Positions 1 to 7,540 of a DNA stretch of 11,963 nucleotides are shown in pieces. The stretch's first letter is position 1. The number at the start of each line of letters is the position of its first letter. The DNA lies in contig CALBJG010000164.1 in NCBI GenBank assembly GCA_937892865.1, positions 1 through 11,963 of the forward strand, read 5' to 3'. Made by a program: the position numbers and the translations under genes. This DNA comes from an uncultured Clostridia bacterium (lineage in GTDB: Bacteria > Bacillota > Clostridia > Oscillospirales > Oscillospiraceae). The notes below the pieces were generated by a model. The model did not search any database. It was not told the origin of the DNA and worked only from the letters and a program-made list of their open reading frames with translations.

Positions 1-459
1 AACCCCGAAACTACCACCGGCGGCAATGCGCTCAAGTTCTATGCATCTGTCCGTTTGGATGTTCGTCGTATTGAAGCAATCAAAGAAGGCGGTAATGTTG
101 TCGGTAACAGAACCCGCGTCAAAGTTGTGAAGAATAAAGTTGCGCCTCCTTTCCGGGAAGCCTGCTTTGATATTATGTTTGGTCAGGGTATCTGCAAGTG
201 GAGCGAACTGGTGGATATGGCTGTCCAAATGGAAATCATTCAGAAAAGCGGCAGTTGGTTCTCTATGGGTGAAGAGCGGATCGGCCAGGGCAAGGATAGC
301 GTGAAAGCATTCCTGCAGGCAAATCCGGACATTGCGGAGTCCGTAGAAGCCCAGGTTCGTGAGAATTTGATGAAACAGACCAGTGTCCAGCGGACACCTG
401 CTAAGGCAGCAGAACGGCCTGTAGCCGTCAGCGCTGACGATTTCGATGATGAGGATTGA
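1..459 (+). CDS. recA: RecA recombinase, C-terminal part (5' end outside the window)
   Basis: Only the last 152 residues are visible; the frame is open at base 1. RecA polymerises on single-stranded DNA, catalyses ATP-dependent strand exchange and stimulates LexA self-cleavage in the cytoplasm. The visible part begins at the end of DNA-binding loop L2 (NPETTTGGNALKFYASVR), one of the most conserved stretches of the family. It continues through the KNK pair of the ATP-contacting region (VVKNKVAPPF), the GEERIGQGK segment and the C-terminal domain. It ends in an acidic tail (DDFDDED), typical of RecA and known in E. coli to restrain DNA binding. The Walker A and B motifs lie upstream and cannot be checked. 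The last 14 bases overlap recX, suggesting translational coupling. The promoter, and any LexA box, is outside the window. Identification is near certain. Confidence 0.98.
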   Translation, partial: NPETTTGGNALKFYASVRLDVRRIEAIKEGGNVVGNRTRVKVVKNKVAPPFREACFDIMFGQGICKWSELVDMAVQMEIIQKSGSWFSMGEERIGQGKDSVKAFLQANPDIAESVEAQVRENLMKQTSVQRTPAKAAERPVAVSADDFDDED

Positions 460-1078
460 TTCGGTTGCCTCCCAGCCCGACCGGGCAGGGAGGCACGCAG
501 TGCGTTTTGAAGACGGCACACTTATGCGCCTTTATCCCCAAACAGTAATCGATTTTTCTCTTTATGCAGGGCAGGAATTGGATGATGATCAATACGCATC
601 CTTGTGTGAATCCGCCGGCGAGATGTCTGCAAAGATGCGGGCTGTGCGCATTATCTCTGCAACCGGTGTTTCCAAAAAAGAATTGGAACAGCGATTGATT
701 CAAAAAGGAGAAAAACCGGAGCAGGCCCGGAATGCGGTTCAATGGGTTTCCGATCTGGAACTTGTTGACGATAAAAAAATGGCGCAGCAAATAGTGGACC
801 GGTGTATTGGAAAAGGATATGGCATTGCCCGGGCGAAACAAGTTTTGTATGAAAAGCGGATACCCAAAGAATACTGGGATGAAGCCCTTTTGGATTATCC
901 CGATCAGATGGATAGTATTCTTTCCTTCTTAAGCGCGCACATATCCGATCTCCGGGACCCAAAAGGCCGGAAAAAGACAATTGATGCGCTGATCAGAAAA
1001 GGACATAGTTACCAATGTATTCGCCGTGGTTTGGAAGAACTTAAGATGAATACAGATGATTTCCCGGAGGAAACATAA
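446..1078 (+). CDS. recX: RecX, regulator of RecA
   Basis: A 210-residue protein with the RecX layout. A short N-terminal beta region (MRIDSVASQ...VRFEDGTLMRLYPQTV) is followed by three-helix repeats. The first repeat is SKKELEQRLIQKGEKPEQARNAV then the WVSDLELVDDKKMAQQIV segment; later repeats contain GKGYGIARAKQVLYEKRIP and the C-terminal RKGHSYQCIRRGLEE. RecX binds in the groove of RecA filaments and usually inhibits their growth, acting in the cytoplasm. The start lies inside the end of recA, at either of two adjacent ATG codons (446 or 449). No clear Shine-Dalgarno sequence precedes them, so translation probably depends on ribosomes finishing recA. The stop overlaps the rimO start by one base (TAATG). 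Sequence conservation in RecX is modest, but size, repeat motifs and position after recA make the call firm. Confidence 0.92.
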   Translation: MMRIDSVASQPDRAGRHAVRFEDGTLMRLYPQTVIDFSLYAGQELDDDQYASLCESAGEMSAKMRAVRIISATGVSKKELEQRLIQKGEKPEQARNAVQWVSDLELVDDKKMAQQIVDRCIGKGYGIARAKQVLYEKRIPKEYWDEALLDYPDQMDSILSFLSAHISDLRDPKGRKKTIDALIRKGHSYQCIRRGLEELKMNTDDFPEET

Positions 1079-2406
1079 TGGCAGATGTTGGATTTATCTC
1101 TCTTGGTTGCGCGAAAAACCAAGTAGATTGTGAGCGAATGATGTATCGCGTACAAGAGGCTGGATTTACAGTTCGCGCTGATGTGGTTGGCTGCGATGTT
1201 GTGGTCATCAATACTTGCGGTTTTATTGACCCGGCGAAAGCAGAGGCCATTGATCACATTTTGAAGGTCGGACAATTAAAACAGCAAGGTCTTGTGGGCA
1301 AAGTGCTTGTTACCGGTTGTTTATCCCAGCGGTATCAGGAGCAAATTATGGAAGAAATGCCCGAGGTTGACGGCGTGTTGGGAACGGGAAGTTATACGGA
1401 GATCGTTCCTGCCATTGAAGCATTGTTGCAGGAGCAAACGGTGCAACAGTTTGATTCTATCGATGCGCCGGAGCAGGAAACCGGACGAATCCTCACAACG
1501 CCGGAACACTATGCCTATCTGAAAATTGCGGAAGGCTGCGATAATCGATGTTCTTATTGCATCATTCCTTATCTGCGGGGTAAGTTCCGCAGTCGCAGTA
1601 TGGACGATGTTCTGTATGAAGCAAGACTCCTTGCTGACAGCGGTGTAAAGGAAATCATCGTTGTGGCGCAAGATACCAGCCGTTACGGTACGGATCTTCC
1701 CGGCCACAAGCGGTTACTCCCGGAATTATTACGGGAATTGTGCCGGATCGACGGTTTTCGCTGGGTACGACTACACTATGCATACCCGGATGAGATCGAC
1801 GATGAACTGATCGACGTGATGGCAACAGAGGAAAAAATCGTAAAGTATCTGGACATTCCCATTCAGCACTGCAATGATAAAATCCTGACACTGATGAACC
1901 GTCGCGGGAATAACGGTTATTTACGGGAACTGTTTGCAAAATTGCGGGCACGTATTCCGGGGATCGTGCTTCGTACCAGTGTGATCACCGGTTTGCCCGG
2001 TGAGGGAGAGGAAGAGTTTGCTGAACTTTGTCAGTTCTTGAAAGATATGCGGCTGGAACGGGTTGGCGCATTTCCGTTCTCCCCAGAAGAAGGCACACCC
2101 GCAGCAGAAATGGAGTTCCCGGATGCCGCTGTTGCCCAAGAAAGAGCGCAGATCGTGGAACAACTGCAATCCAGAATTATGGATGATTATAATGCGGCAA
2201 TGATCGGACAGACACTTGAAGTGTTAGTAGACGGTTATGACGAGGAATTTGAACAGTTTTACGGCCGTACGTTTGCGGATTCTCCGGATATTGATGGCAG
2301 AGTTTGGATAGCATCCGATGAGTCTGTACCGGAAGGCGAATTTGTAAAGATATGTATAGACGGTCTTGTAGACGGCGATCTGTCCGGTTACATTGTGGAG
2401 GAATAA
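1078..2406 (+). CDS. rimO: Ribosomal protein S12 methylthiotransferase RimO
   Basis: A 442-residue radical-SAM methylthiotransferase. RimO adds a methylthio group to a conserved aspartate of ribosomal protein S12, using two 4Fe-4S clusters and S-adenosylmethionine. The N-terminal MTTase domain starts with SLGCAKNQVDCE, the version of this motif typical of RimO rather than MiaB. It holds three cluster-binding cysteines at about 11, 47 and 81. The radical-SAM domain carries CDNRCSYC (Cys154, Cys158, Cys161), binding the second cluster. A C-terminal TRAM domain occupies about residues 375-440. Length matches the family. A GGAGG at 1066-1070 sits seven bases before the ATG at 1078. The gene overlaps recX by one base and precedes pgsA by three bases, so it is probably co-transcribed with both. 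All expected cysteines are present, and I expect an active enzyme. Confidence 0.96.
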   Translation: MADVGFISLGCAKNQVDCERMMYRVQEAGFTVRADVVGCDVVVINTCGFIDPAKAEAIDHILKVGQLKQQGLVGKVLVTGCLSQRYQEQIMEEMPEVDGVLGTGSYTEIVPAIEALLQEQTVQQFDSIDAPEQETGRILTTPEHYAYLKIAEGCDNRCSYCIIPYLRGKFRSRSMDDVLYEARLLADSGVKEIIVVAQDTSRYGTDLPGHKRLLPELLRELCRIDGFRWVRLHYAYPDEIDDELIDVMATEEKIVKYLDIPIQHCNDKILTLMNRRGNNGYLRELFAKLRARIPGIVLRTSVITGLPGEGEEEFAELCQFLKDMRLERVGAFPFSPEEGTPAAEMEFPDAAVAQERAQIVEQLQSRIMDDYNAAMIGQTLEVLVDGYDEEFEQFYGRTFADSPDIDGRVWIASDESVPEGEFVKICIDGLVDGDLSGYIVEE

Positions 2407-2409
2407 CAA

Positions 2410-2949
2410 ATGACAACAGCAAGTAAAATTACTTTGGTCCGCATCGCGCTGATCCCGGTCTTTATGGTTTTGATGTATATAGCCAATAATACATTCGGTC
2501 TTTGGATGCTGGGCGCATTATTGGTATTTATCGTTGCAAGTCTTACGGACTATGTTGACGGTCATATAGCAAGAAAGTACAATCAAGTAAGTGATTTCGG
2601 TAAGTTTTTAGATCCGCTTGCGGATAAACTGCTGGTAATTGCCGCGATGGTGATGTTCTGCCAGTGGGGCAGATTTCCCGCTTGGGCGCTGATGATCGTA
2701 CTTACTCGTGAATTTGCCGTGACGGGTCTTCGTTTGGTCGCTGTAGGCAACGGCACTGTGATCGCTGCCGGTAAAAGCGGTAAGTTTAAAACTGCAAGCA
2801 CGATGATCGGTCTGTGCGTTATGATGGGCTTGCCGGCTATGTTGTGGCTTGACTGGGTTGTGATTGCCGTGATCGTAATTACCACCGTGTATTCCGGTGT
2901 TGAGTATTTCATTCAAAACTGGAACTGTCTTTGGCAAAGCAAACAATAA
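2410..2949 (+). CDS. pgsA: CDP-diacylglycerol--glycerol-3-phosphate 3-phosphatidyltransferase
   Basis: A 179-residue integral membrane enzyme of the CDP-alcohol phosphatidyltransferase family. It joins CDP-diacylglycerol to glycerol-3-phosphate, the committed step of phosphatidylglycerol synthesis, in the cytoplasmic membrane. The signature D-x2-DG-x2-AR-x8-G-x3-D-x3-D is complete: Asp47, Asp50, Gly51, Ala54, Arg55, Gly64, Asp68 and Asp72. These aspartates bind the metal and CDP group. Several hydrophobic segments are visible (about residues 8-27, 30-46, 73-85, 90-110 and 130-168). Length fits bacterial PgsA. A GGAGG at 2397-2401, inside the end of rimO, lies eight bases before the ATG. The gene follows rimO by three bases. 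PgsA near recA and rimO is a recurring Firmicutes arrangement. A different alcohol acceptor cannot be excluded from sequence alone, but context favours PgsA. Confidence 0.93.
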   Translation: MTTASKITLVRIALIPVFMVLMYIANNTFGLWMLGALLVFIVASLTDYVDGHIARKYNQVSDFGKFLDPLADKLLVIAAMVMFCQWGRFPAWALMIVLTREFAVTGLRLVAVGNGTVIAAGKSGKFKTASTMIGLCVMMGLPAMLWLDWVVIAVIVITTVYSGVEYFIQNWNCLWQSKQ

Positions 2950-2964
2950 GTGTAAGAGGTTACT

Positions 2965-4134
2965 ATGAACGAAAAAGAAGTTGGCGAGATTCGGCGGAGA
3001 ATACGCCGGGATCGCAGTAATATGACAGCCATTTACGGATGCTATGTGAATCCGCAAAAGGAGATCATCTCCAGTTTTAAACAATCAACAGGCATTATGC
3101 CGGAAAATGAAGCAGAGAAGTATTTCGGCGTGATGAAACGCGCGTTGTCCGGCACATTGGGGAAAAACCTCATCGATATTTCTTTCCGCACAGCCCAGGT
3201 CGCTGACAGCCCGGAGCATAGATTATTGATGGAACTTCGGAAAACGGCGCTGAAAGATGATGATGTGCGTATGTCACTTTATCGAAAGATCATCGATTCA
3301 GTGACATTTGATGAAAATTACCTGATTTTGATCGGCTGTGACAGTTACGATGTGCCCTTTAAAAGCAAGGATGGCGAGACACAGGCAGATGCTTCTGCAG
3401 AGACATATACCTATCTGCTCTGCGCAATTTGCCCTGTTAAACAGAAAAAACCCACGCTGCGTTATGTGGCGGAGGAAAAGGAATTCCACGACGGCGGTCT
3501 GACCCACGAGGTCTGCGCGCCGGAAATGGGTTTTCTGTTCCCGGCGTTTGATGATCGTGCGACCAATATTTATAACGCGCTCTTCTATACACACGATGTA
3601 AAAAACAGCCACCCCAATCTTGTGGACAGCCTCTTTAAGGTGGAAGCCCCAAAACCTGCGGCTGAACAGAAGAAGTCCTTCGAGGCGCTTCTTACCACAT
3701 CACTGGGGAATGATTGTAATATGGAAGTGGTACAAACTGTCCACGATCATATTTGCCAGTGTATCGATATGCACAAGGAAAGTAAAATTCCGGAGCCTTT
3801 GCTTATCTCCAAAGAGCAGATAAAAAGCGCGTTGATCAGCAGTGGTGTTACAGAAAAAAGCATGGCAAAATTTAGTGTTGCTTATGACGAAACGTTTGGT
3901 ATGGATGCAGAATTGTATCCTAAAAATGTGATCAATAATAATCGGTTTGAGATCAAAACGCCCAGCGTTTCCATCAAAGTTGACCCTGAGCGGAGCGATT
4001 TGATCGAGACGCGTGTCATTGGCGGTGTGAAATACATACTGATCAATGCAGACGAAGATGTTGAGGTCAACGGTGTCAGCATTCACATTGCAGAAGCGGA
4101 AAGTGGAGGTATAATTTATGGATCTGATCAATAG
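2965..4134 (+). CDS. DUF4317 family protein of unknown function
   Basis: A 389-residue soluble protein that I recognise as a DUF4317 family member; the function is not known. It has no signal peptide and no membrane segment, so it is probably cytoplasmic. The N-terminus is strongly charged (MNEKEVGEIRRRIRRDRSNM) and leads into IYGCYVNPQKEIIS, then a helical region up to about residue 105. A central part (about 110-220) contains YLILIGCDSYDVPF and a Cys-containing CAICPVKQKKP segment. The rest is mixed, ending in a short beta-rich tail (KYILINADEDVEVNGVSIHI). No recognisable catalytic motif was found. The ATG at 2965 has a moderate AAGAGG at 2954-2959. It lies 15 bases after pgsA and overlaps the next gene by 17 bases, so it is probably translated with it. 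The family is seen mainly in Clostridia, which supports the host assignment. Confidence 0.8.
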   Translation: MNEKEVGEIRRRIRRDRSNMTAIYGCYVNPQKEIISSFKQSTGIMPENEAEKYFGVMKRALSGTLGKNLIDISFRTAQVADSPEHRLLMELRKTALKDDDVRMSLYRKIIDSVTFDENYLILIGCDSYDVPFKSKDGETQADASAETYTYLLCAICPVKQKKPTLRYVAEEKEFHDGGLTHEVCAPEMGFLFPAFDDRATNIYNALFYTHDVKNSHPNLVDSLFKVEAPKPAAEQKKSFEALLTTSLGNDCNMEVVQTVHDHICQCIDMHKESKIPEPLLISKEQIKSALISSGVTEKSMAKFSVAYDETFGMDAELYPKNVINNNRFEIKTPSVSIKVDPERSDLIETRVIGGVKYILINADEDVEVNGVSIHIAEAESGGIIYGSDQ

Positions 4135-4702
4135 CGGTTCCGGCAGATATCATATTAATTTTGAAAGCAATATGATCGCTCCATCTGCGTTGACAGCCGG
4201 TATTTCCTTCCTGCTTTTAATGGCATACTACTTTGGCGTGGTGGATTTTGGCTTGTTGGGCGCTATGGAAGTCATATTCTGTATGCTGCTGCCAATATTC
4301 CTTGTGGCAAGTTTTATGATCCTTTTGAAAGGTATCCGTTATCCCGTTGTCCCAACCTATGGTATTATGGGTTGCATTCTTTGTGTTTTTGCAATTATCA
4401 GAGCGTGTTTGTTCGGTAGCACACTGAACATTGTGCTGGCATTTATGTGGTATATACCCACTGCATTGATTTGTTTGGGCACCACATTCTCGTTCTTATC
4501 TAACAAATACCTGATGGCTGCGACATTTTTGATAGCCGCAGTTGTGCGGATCATATTTGTGGATATAATTGGCTATCTGCTGAAACTAAACATCCTTCGG
4601 GCGTTGCCCAGCGTGGCAATCAGTTTGGCGTTGATTTCTTTTGGTATCCTCTCGTTGACATTTGAGATGAAAAAGAAAAAACGCAGGCTTTCTGAACAAT
4701 AA
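4118..4702 (+). CDS. Small multi-pass membrane protein, function unknown
   Basis: A 194-residue, very hydrophobic protein that I do not recognise. About six membrane segments can be seen at residues 22-41, 45-70, 79-97, 102-127, 130-153 and 161-182. The C-terminal tail is strongly basic (MKKKKRRLSEQ) and should face the cytoplasm; with six segments the polar N-terminal 20 residues would also be cytoplasmic. No transporter or enzyme signature is evident. The start at 4118 is supported by GGAGG at 4105-4109, and it overlaps the end of the DUF4317 gene by 17 bases. This overlap suggests coupled translation and perhaps a shared task with the DUF4317 protein, but that is only inference. It is the last gene of the recA-recX-rimO-pgsA run; a strong hairpin begins one base after its stop codon. 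Confidence 0.75.
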   Translation: MDLINSGSGRYHINFESNMIAPSALTAGISFLLLMAYYFGVVDFGLLGAMEVIFCMLLPIFLVASFMILLKGIRYPVVPTYGIMGCILCVFAIIRACLFGSTLNIVLAFMWYIPTALICLGTTFSFLSNKYLMAATFLIAAVVRIIFVDIIGYLLKLNILRALPSVAISLALISFGILSLTFEMKKKKRRLSEQ

Positions 4703-4703
4703 A

Positions 4704-4736
4704 TAACCGGCGGTATGCAATGCATACCGCCGGTTA
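4704..4736. terminator. Bidirectional hairpin terminator between convergent genes
   Basis: A near-perfect palindrome: 4704-4718 pairs with 4722-4736, giving a 15-base-pair GC-rich stem with a three-base loop. It starts right after the plus-strand membrane-protein stop (4702) and lies 12 bases beyond the stop of the minus-strand kinase-like gene (4749). Neither side has a strong T-tract; the minus-strand exit (TTATTTATTG) is the more U-rich. Its place between convergent genes makes a two-way terminator likely. Confidence 0.8.
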
Positions 4737-4748
4737 CTACATTCATAA

Positions 4749-5357
4749 TTATTTGCTGTTCTTAACGATGTTTACAATAATATCAGCGCATTCCTCAACG
4801 CCGAGAACACTGGAGTTCAAACTGATGTCATAGTTTTGGGCTTTGCCCCAAGTTCTGCCTGTATAGTGCTGATAGTTTGCCTTGCGCCGCTTGTCCTTTT
4901 CATCAAGACGTGCAACGGGGCTCTTTTCGCTTTCACCGTAAAGACGCACGATTCGTTCAGCGCGGAAATCTGTGTCTGCGTGAATAAATGCGTGCAGGCA
5001 GTCTTTGCGGTCTTTCAGAATATAGTCAGCATTACGGCCTACGATAACACAGGGACCCTGCTCAGCCAACTGCAAAATCACACTGCATTGTACATTCCAC
5101 AGAAAATCAGCGACAGACAGACCGTTCATCACACCGGGCGCGCCGTGGTGCGCAAAGGCGTAGGAGAACATGGTTTTTCCCGGCGCATGTTCACTGTTTT
5201 CTTCTATAAATTTAGGCGCAAAGCCGGATTCCATTGCCACATGGTCGACCAGTTCCTTGTCGTAAAAGGGGATACCCAGTTTTTCAGCAACCATATGTCC
5301 AATCGTACGGCCGCCACTGCCGAATTCGCGGCTGATAGTAATGATTTTCTTTTCCAT
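4749..5357 (-). CDS. Cytidylate-kinase-like family protein
   Basis: A 202-residue cytoplasmic P-loop protein of the cytidylate-kinase-like family (Cytidylate_kin2 type), distinct from the canonical Cmk. The N-terminus MEKKIITISREFGSGGRTIG contains the nucleotide-binding loop (GSGGRTIG, residues 13-20), followed by AEKLGIPFYDKELV as in this family. A middle motif CVIVGRNADYIL (about 103-115) and a C-terminal basic region (EKDKRRKANYQHYTGRTWG) resemble the lid of nucleoside monophosphate kinases. The natural substrate of these paralogues is generally unknown, so I do not claim CMP kinase activity. The ATG at 5357 is supported by AGGAGG at 5365-5370 with seven bases of spacing. The gene stands alone, convergent with the recA run, with its own perfect consensus promoter and terminators on both sides. 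Confidence 0.88.
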   Translation of the reverse strand: MEKKIITISREFGSGGRTIGHMVAEKLGIPFYDKELVDHVAMESGFAPKFIEENSEHAPGKTMFSYAFAHHGAPGVMNGLSVADFLWNVQCSVILQLAEQGPCVIVGRNADYILKDRKDCLHAFIHADTDFRAERIVRLYGESEKSPVARLDEKDKRRKANYQHYTGRTWGKAQNYDISLNSSVLGVEECADIIVNIVKNSK

Positions 5358-5389
5358 AAATGCGCCTCCTCGCGTTGATTTACACTTAT

Positions 5390-5418
5390 ATTATATCTGT
5401 AAAAATGTGTCTTGTCAA
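5390..5418 (-). promoter_or_regulatory. Perfect SigA/sigma-70 consensus promoter of the cytidylate-kinase-like gene
   Basis: On the minus strand the -35 box is TTGACA (5413-5418) and the -10 box TATAAT (5390-5395), separated by exactly 17 bases (5396-5412). Both hexamers match the housekeeping consensus at all twelve positions. Transcription should start near 5383, giving a leader of about 25 bases with AGGAGG at 5365-5370. Such a full match suggests strong constitutive expression or a need for repression. Confidence 0.9.
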
Positions 5419-5440
5419 ATAGTTCATTTGCATAATAAGA

Positions 5441-5464
5441 CCGCTACCTAAATGCAGGTAGCGG
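5441..5464 (-). terminator. Hairpin terminator of the beta-propeller gene
   Basis: A nine-base-pair stem (5441-5449 with 5456-5464) with a six-base loop, starting eight bases after the stop codon of the minus-strand gene at 5473. The exit on the minus strand reads TCTTATTATG, moderately U-rich. It separates this gene from the promoter of the cytidylate-kinase-like gene just downstream. Confidence 0.75.
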
Positions 5465-5472
5465 CCGATTTA

Positions 5473-7371
5473 TTATTCAATTGTAATAGCGTAAACCAGT
5501 TGACCTCTTGTGCCGACTACTACGGTATTGCCGAAAACAACCGGGGATGCTTCAATGTTGGAACCCAGGTTGATCTTATCCAGTGTTTCGCCTGTGGCGC
5601 TGTTGATCAGATGCATATTGCCGGAAGCATCACAGAGAATGATATAGGCATCGCCGTCTTCTGTGTATACTGCTGTAGGCGTGCTCCAGGTGTAGGAGGA
5701 CATCTCCCGTTCCCATATCACTTCGCCGGTCTGGGTATTCAGAGCGACTAAAATACCGGAGTCATATTTTGGTGTGCGGGCAATAGGGAAGATAACCATC
5801 CCTTCCAAAGCGGTTCCGGGACGACCTAAAAGGGGAGAGGAAAGCGCGCCACCGGAAACATCCTTGTTATACGGCACATCATCATATGTCTTTTCCCAAA
5901 CGATCTCACCGTTTGCAGCATTCAACTTGTAGATATAGGCAGTGCCTTGGCTGTATTCCAAAGACGTTGCCAAATACAGGTATCCGTTACCGTCCTCGCC
6001 CCATTCATAAACGGGCGTTGCATTCAGATCATCGCGAATATCCTGAATCCATACCGGCTTCATGGTATTTAAGTTAACACACATAAATGTGCCGCCATTA
6101 TCACCGACGTAAAGATACTCACCAACGATGATCGCACTGCTTTCAAAACCCTGGTTTCTGCCGAAGGTAGAACGGTAACGGGCCATAGCCACATCCTGCG
6201 GATCAATGGAGATGGTACCGGCAGCCTTATCATACTGTGTATTTAACTTTTTGGTGTAAATAATACCGCTCTCTGCAGCCCAAATCAAAGTATCCGTCTC
6301 GGCATCTACGAGGGGCGCGCCATCAAAAGCGTACCAGCCACGGAGAGAAAAACTATCTGCGCCGCTGCGCTCATAGAGTATCGTGCCGTCGATAAGGCTT
6401 ACGATATACATTCGGGGCACTTTGCCGCTATAGTCCAGAGAAGGGACAAAATCACCGGCACCGATATAAAGCAGGGGATAACCTCTAGGGTCCAATGCGC
6501 CGGAACCTTTGAAGTTCATGCCAATGTTGATAGGATCGCGGGTAGGTTCGCCATCCTCCAGATCAAAGAAACGGACATGACCATCCATGGTGGCGTAAAT
6601 GATCTCCACCAAGTTTTCTTTTTCTTTCTTGTCTTGGTAAAGATTCATAATGGCTTTGGTTTCTTCATCCCAACGGACGACCAAAGGCTGACCGGTCCAA
6701 CCAGCACCGGTCCAACCGTTGAAAGAACTCAAATTCGCTGTCCAAAGGCTGGAAAGCGTTTGCTTTTCTACGACGGCAGTGCCGAAGGTTGCGCCGCTAC
6801 GGTAGTTGTCTCCGCGGAAGGTAGTGATGCCTTCAATCGACGCATATTCGTCTGCACCACCGAATGTAATGGGTTCTTCCCGCTGGAAGGAATCAACAAT
6901 GGTACCGTCAGCGCTGATATCCCAACGGTTAAGTAAAGAATCGGGATCCGTATCGTCAGTGAATTCCGGAATAAAAGTGGGATCCGGTTCAGTGGGCGGA
7001 ACTGTGGGCTCTGTAGTCGGTTCGGTTGATGGCTCTGTCGGTACGGTCGTGGGCTCTGAGGTTGGTTCTGTCTGGGTAGTGGTGGGTGTGGTTTCCGGCG
7101 GAACATTCAGTGCGTTTCCGGTGGAAATATACTGAACAAGGCAGAAAACAGTGCCTGCAAGGACTAAAACTGTAACGATGTACACCGCAGTTAATAAAAC
7201 GGCAGATACTTTCTTTTTTTGTTCTTTGCAGGTGAAATTATATACCGTAAATGCTATGCTGCAAATCAGCAGTATTCCCAAAATGACAGACAAAGCAATC
7301 AAACCGATGCCCATCATATCATAACGCTGTTGTAACGCGTTGGTTAAAAACTGTACGGATGTAAGTGCCAT
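5473..7371 (-). CDS. Membrane-anchored PQQ-like beta-propeller protein
   Basis: A 632-residue protein. Two hydrophobic segments lie at about residues 19-46 and 57-83, joined by a basic loop (CKEQKKK) that should be cytoplasmic; both the N-terminus and the large C-terminal part would then be outside the cell. Residues 90-132 form a Thr/Pro/Glu-rich linker with repeated TEPT/PTEP units. From about 150 to the end there are repeated beta-propeller blades of the PQQ-binding-like (YVTN/BamB-like) type, for example VVALNTQTGEVIW-like units: ILVALNTQTGEVIWEREM, IYKLNAANGEIVWEKTY and MHLINSATGETLDKINLG. These WD40-like repeats usually serve as binding scaffolds; no cofactor or enzyme activity can be assigned. 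The ATG at 7371 has GGAGGC at 7378-7383. It is transcribed alone, divergent from tex. It could be a cell-surface sensor or scaffold, but this is inference. Confidence 0.85.
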   Translation of the reverse strand: MALTSVQFLTNALQQRYDMMGIGLIALSVILGILLICSIAFTVYNFTCKEQKKKVSAVLLTAVYIVTVLVLAGTVFCLVQYISTGNALNVPPETTPTTTQTEPTSEPTTVPTEPSTEPTTEPTVPPTEPDPTFIPEFTDDTDPDSLLNRWDISADGTIVDSFQREEPITFGGADEYASIEGITTFRGDNYRSGATFGTAVVEKQTLSSLWTANLSSFNGWTGAGWTGQPLVVRWDEETKAIMNLYQDKKEKENLVEIIYATMDGHVRFFDLEDGEPTRDPINIGMNFKGSGALDPRGYPLLYIGAGDFVPSLDYSGKVPRMYIVSLIDGTILYERSGADSFSLRGWYAFDGAPLVDAETDTLIWAAESGIIYTKKLNTQYDKAAGTISIDPQDVAMARYRSTFGRNQGFESSAIIVGEYLYVGDNGGTFMCVNLNTMKPVWIQDIRDDLNATPVYEWGEDGNGYLYLATSLEYSQGTAYIYKLNAANGEIVWEKTYDDVPYNKDVSGGALSSPLLGRPGTALEGMVIFPIARTPKYDSGILVALNTQTGEVIWEREMSSYTWSTPTAVYTEDGDAYIILCDASGNMHLINSATGETLDKINLGSNIEASPVVFGNTVVVGTRGQLVYAITIE

Positions 7372-7409
7372 AGTGATGCCTCCGTTTCATCCAGTGTTTA
7401 GTTATGGAT

Positions 7410-7438
7410 ATTATACCATTCTTATGTTCTATAAGCAA
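7410..7438 (-). promoter_or_regulatory. Extended -10 promoter of the beta-propeller gene
   Basis: On the minus strand a perfect TATAAT (7410-7415) is preceded by TGG, giving the extended -10 form TGGTATAAT. The -35 region at 17 bases spacing reads TTGCTT (7433-7438), a weak match that the extended -10 can compensate for. A short inverted repeat CTTAT-N5-ATAAG (7421-7435) overlaps the -35 side. The leader would be about 30 bases. Confidence 0.75.
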
Positions 7439-7483
7439 GGGAAAAGAAAAAAGAATTTTTGTGTCTGCCAATAGTCGAAATCA

Positions 7484-7512
7484 TTGCCAGCAGCGATCTT
7501 TTGTGGTATACT
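7484..7512 (+). promoter_or_regulatory. Promoter of tex
   Basis: The -35 box is TTGCCA (7484-7489) and the -10 box TATACT (7507-7512), with a 17-base spacer; TGG just before the -10 box makes it an extended -10. Transcription should start near 7519, about 22 bases before the ATG at 7541. This promoter overlaps an upstream in-frame TTG at 7484, which therefore cannot be the translation start. Confidence 0.85.
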
Positions 7513-7540
7513 GTATGTATCTGAAACGGAGGAAGAATCT

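Noticed and set aside
428..841. Minus-strand open frame opposite recA/recX
   Set aside because: Shadow of recX; no ribosome binding site or recognisable protein.
4836..5378. Plus-strand open frame of 180 codons opposite the cytidylate-kinase-like gene
   Set aside because: It is antisense to a clear family member, has no ribosome binding site and gives a protein with no recognisable family features.
6976..7104. Short GGTTC/GGCTCTGT-type repeats resembling a repeat array
   Set aside because: They encode the Thr/Pro/Glu-rich linker of the propeller protein on the minus strand; irregular spacing and no spacers, so not CRISPR.
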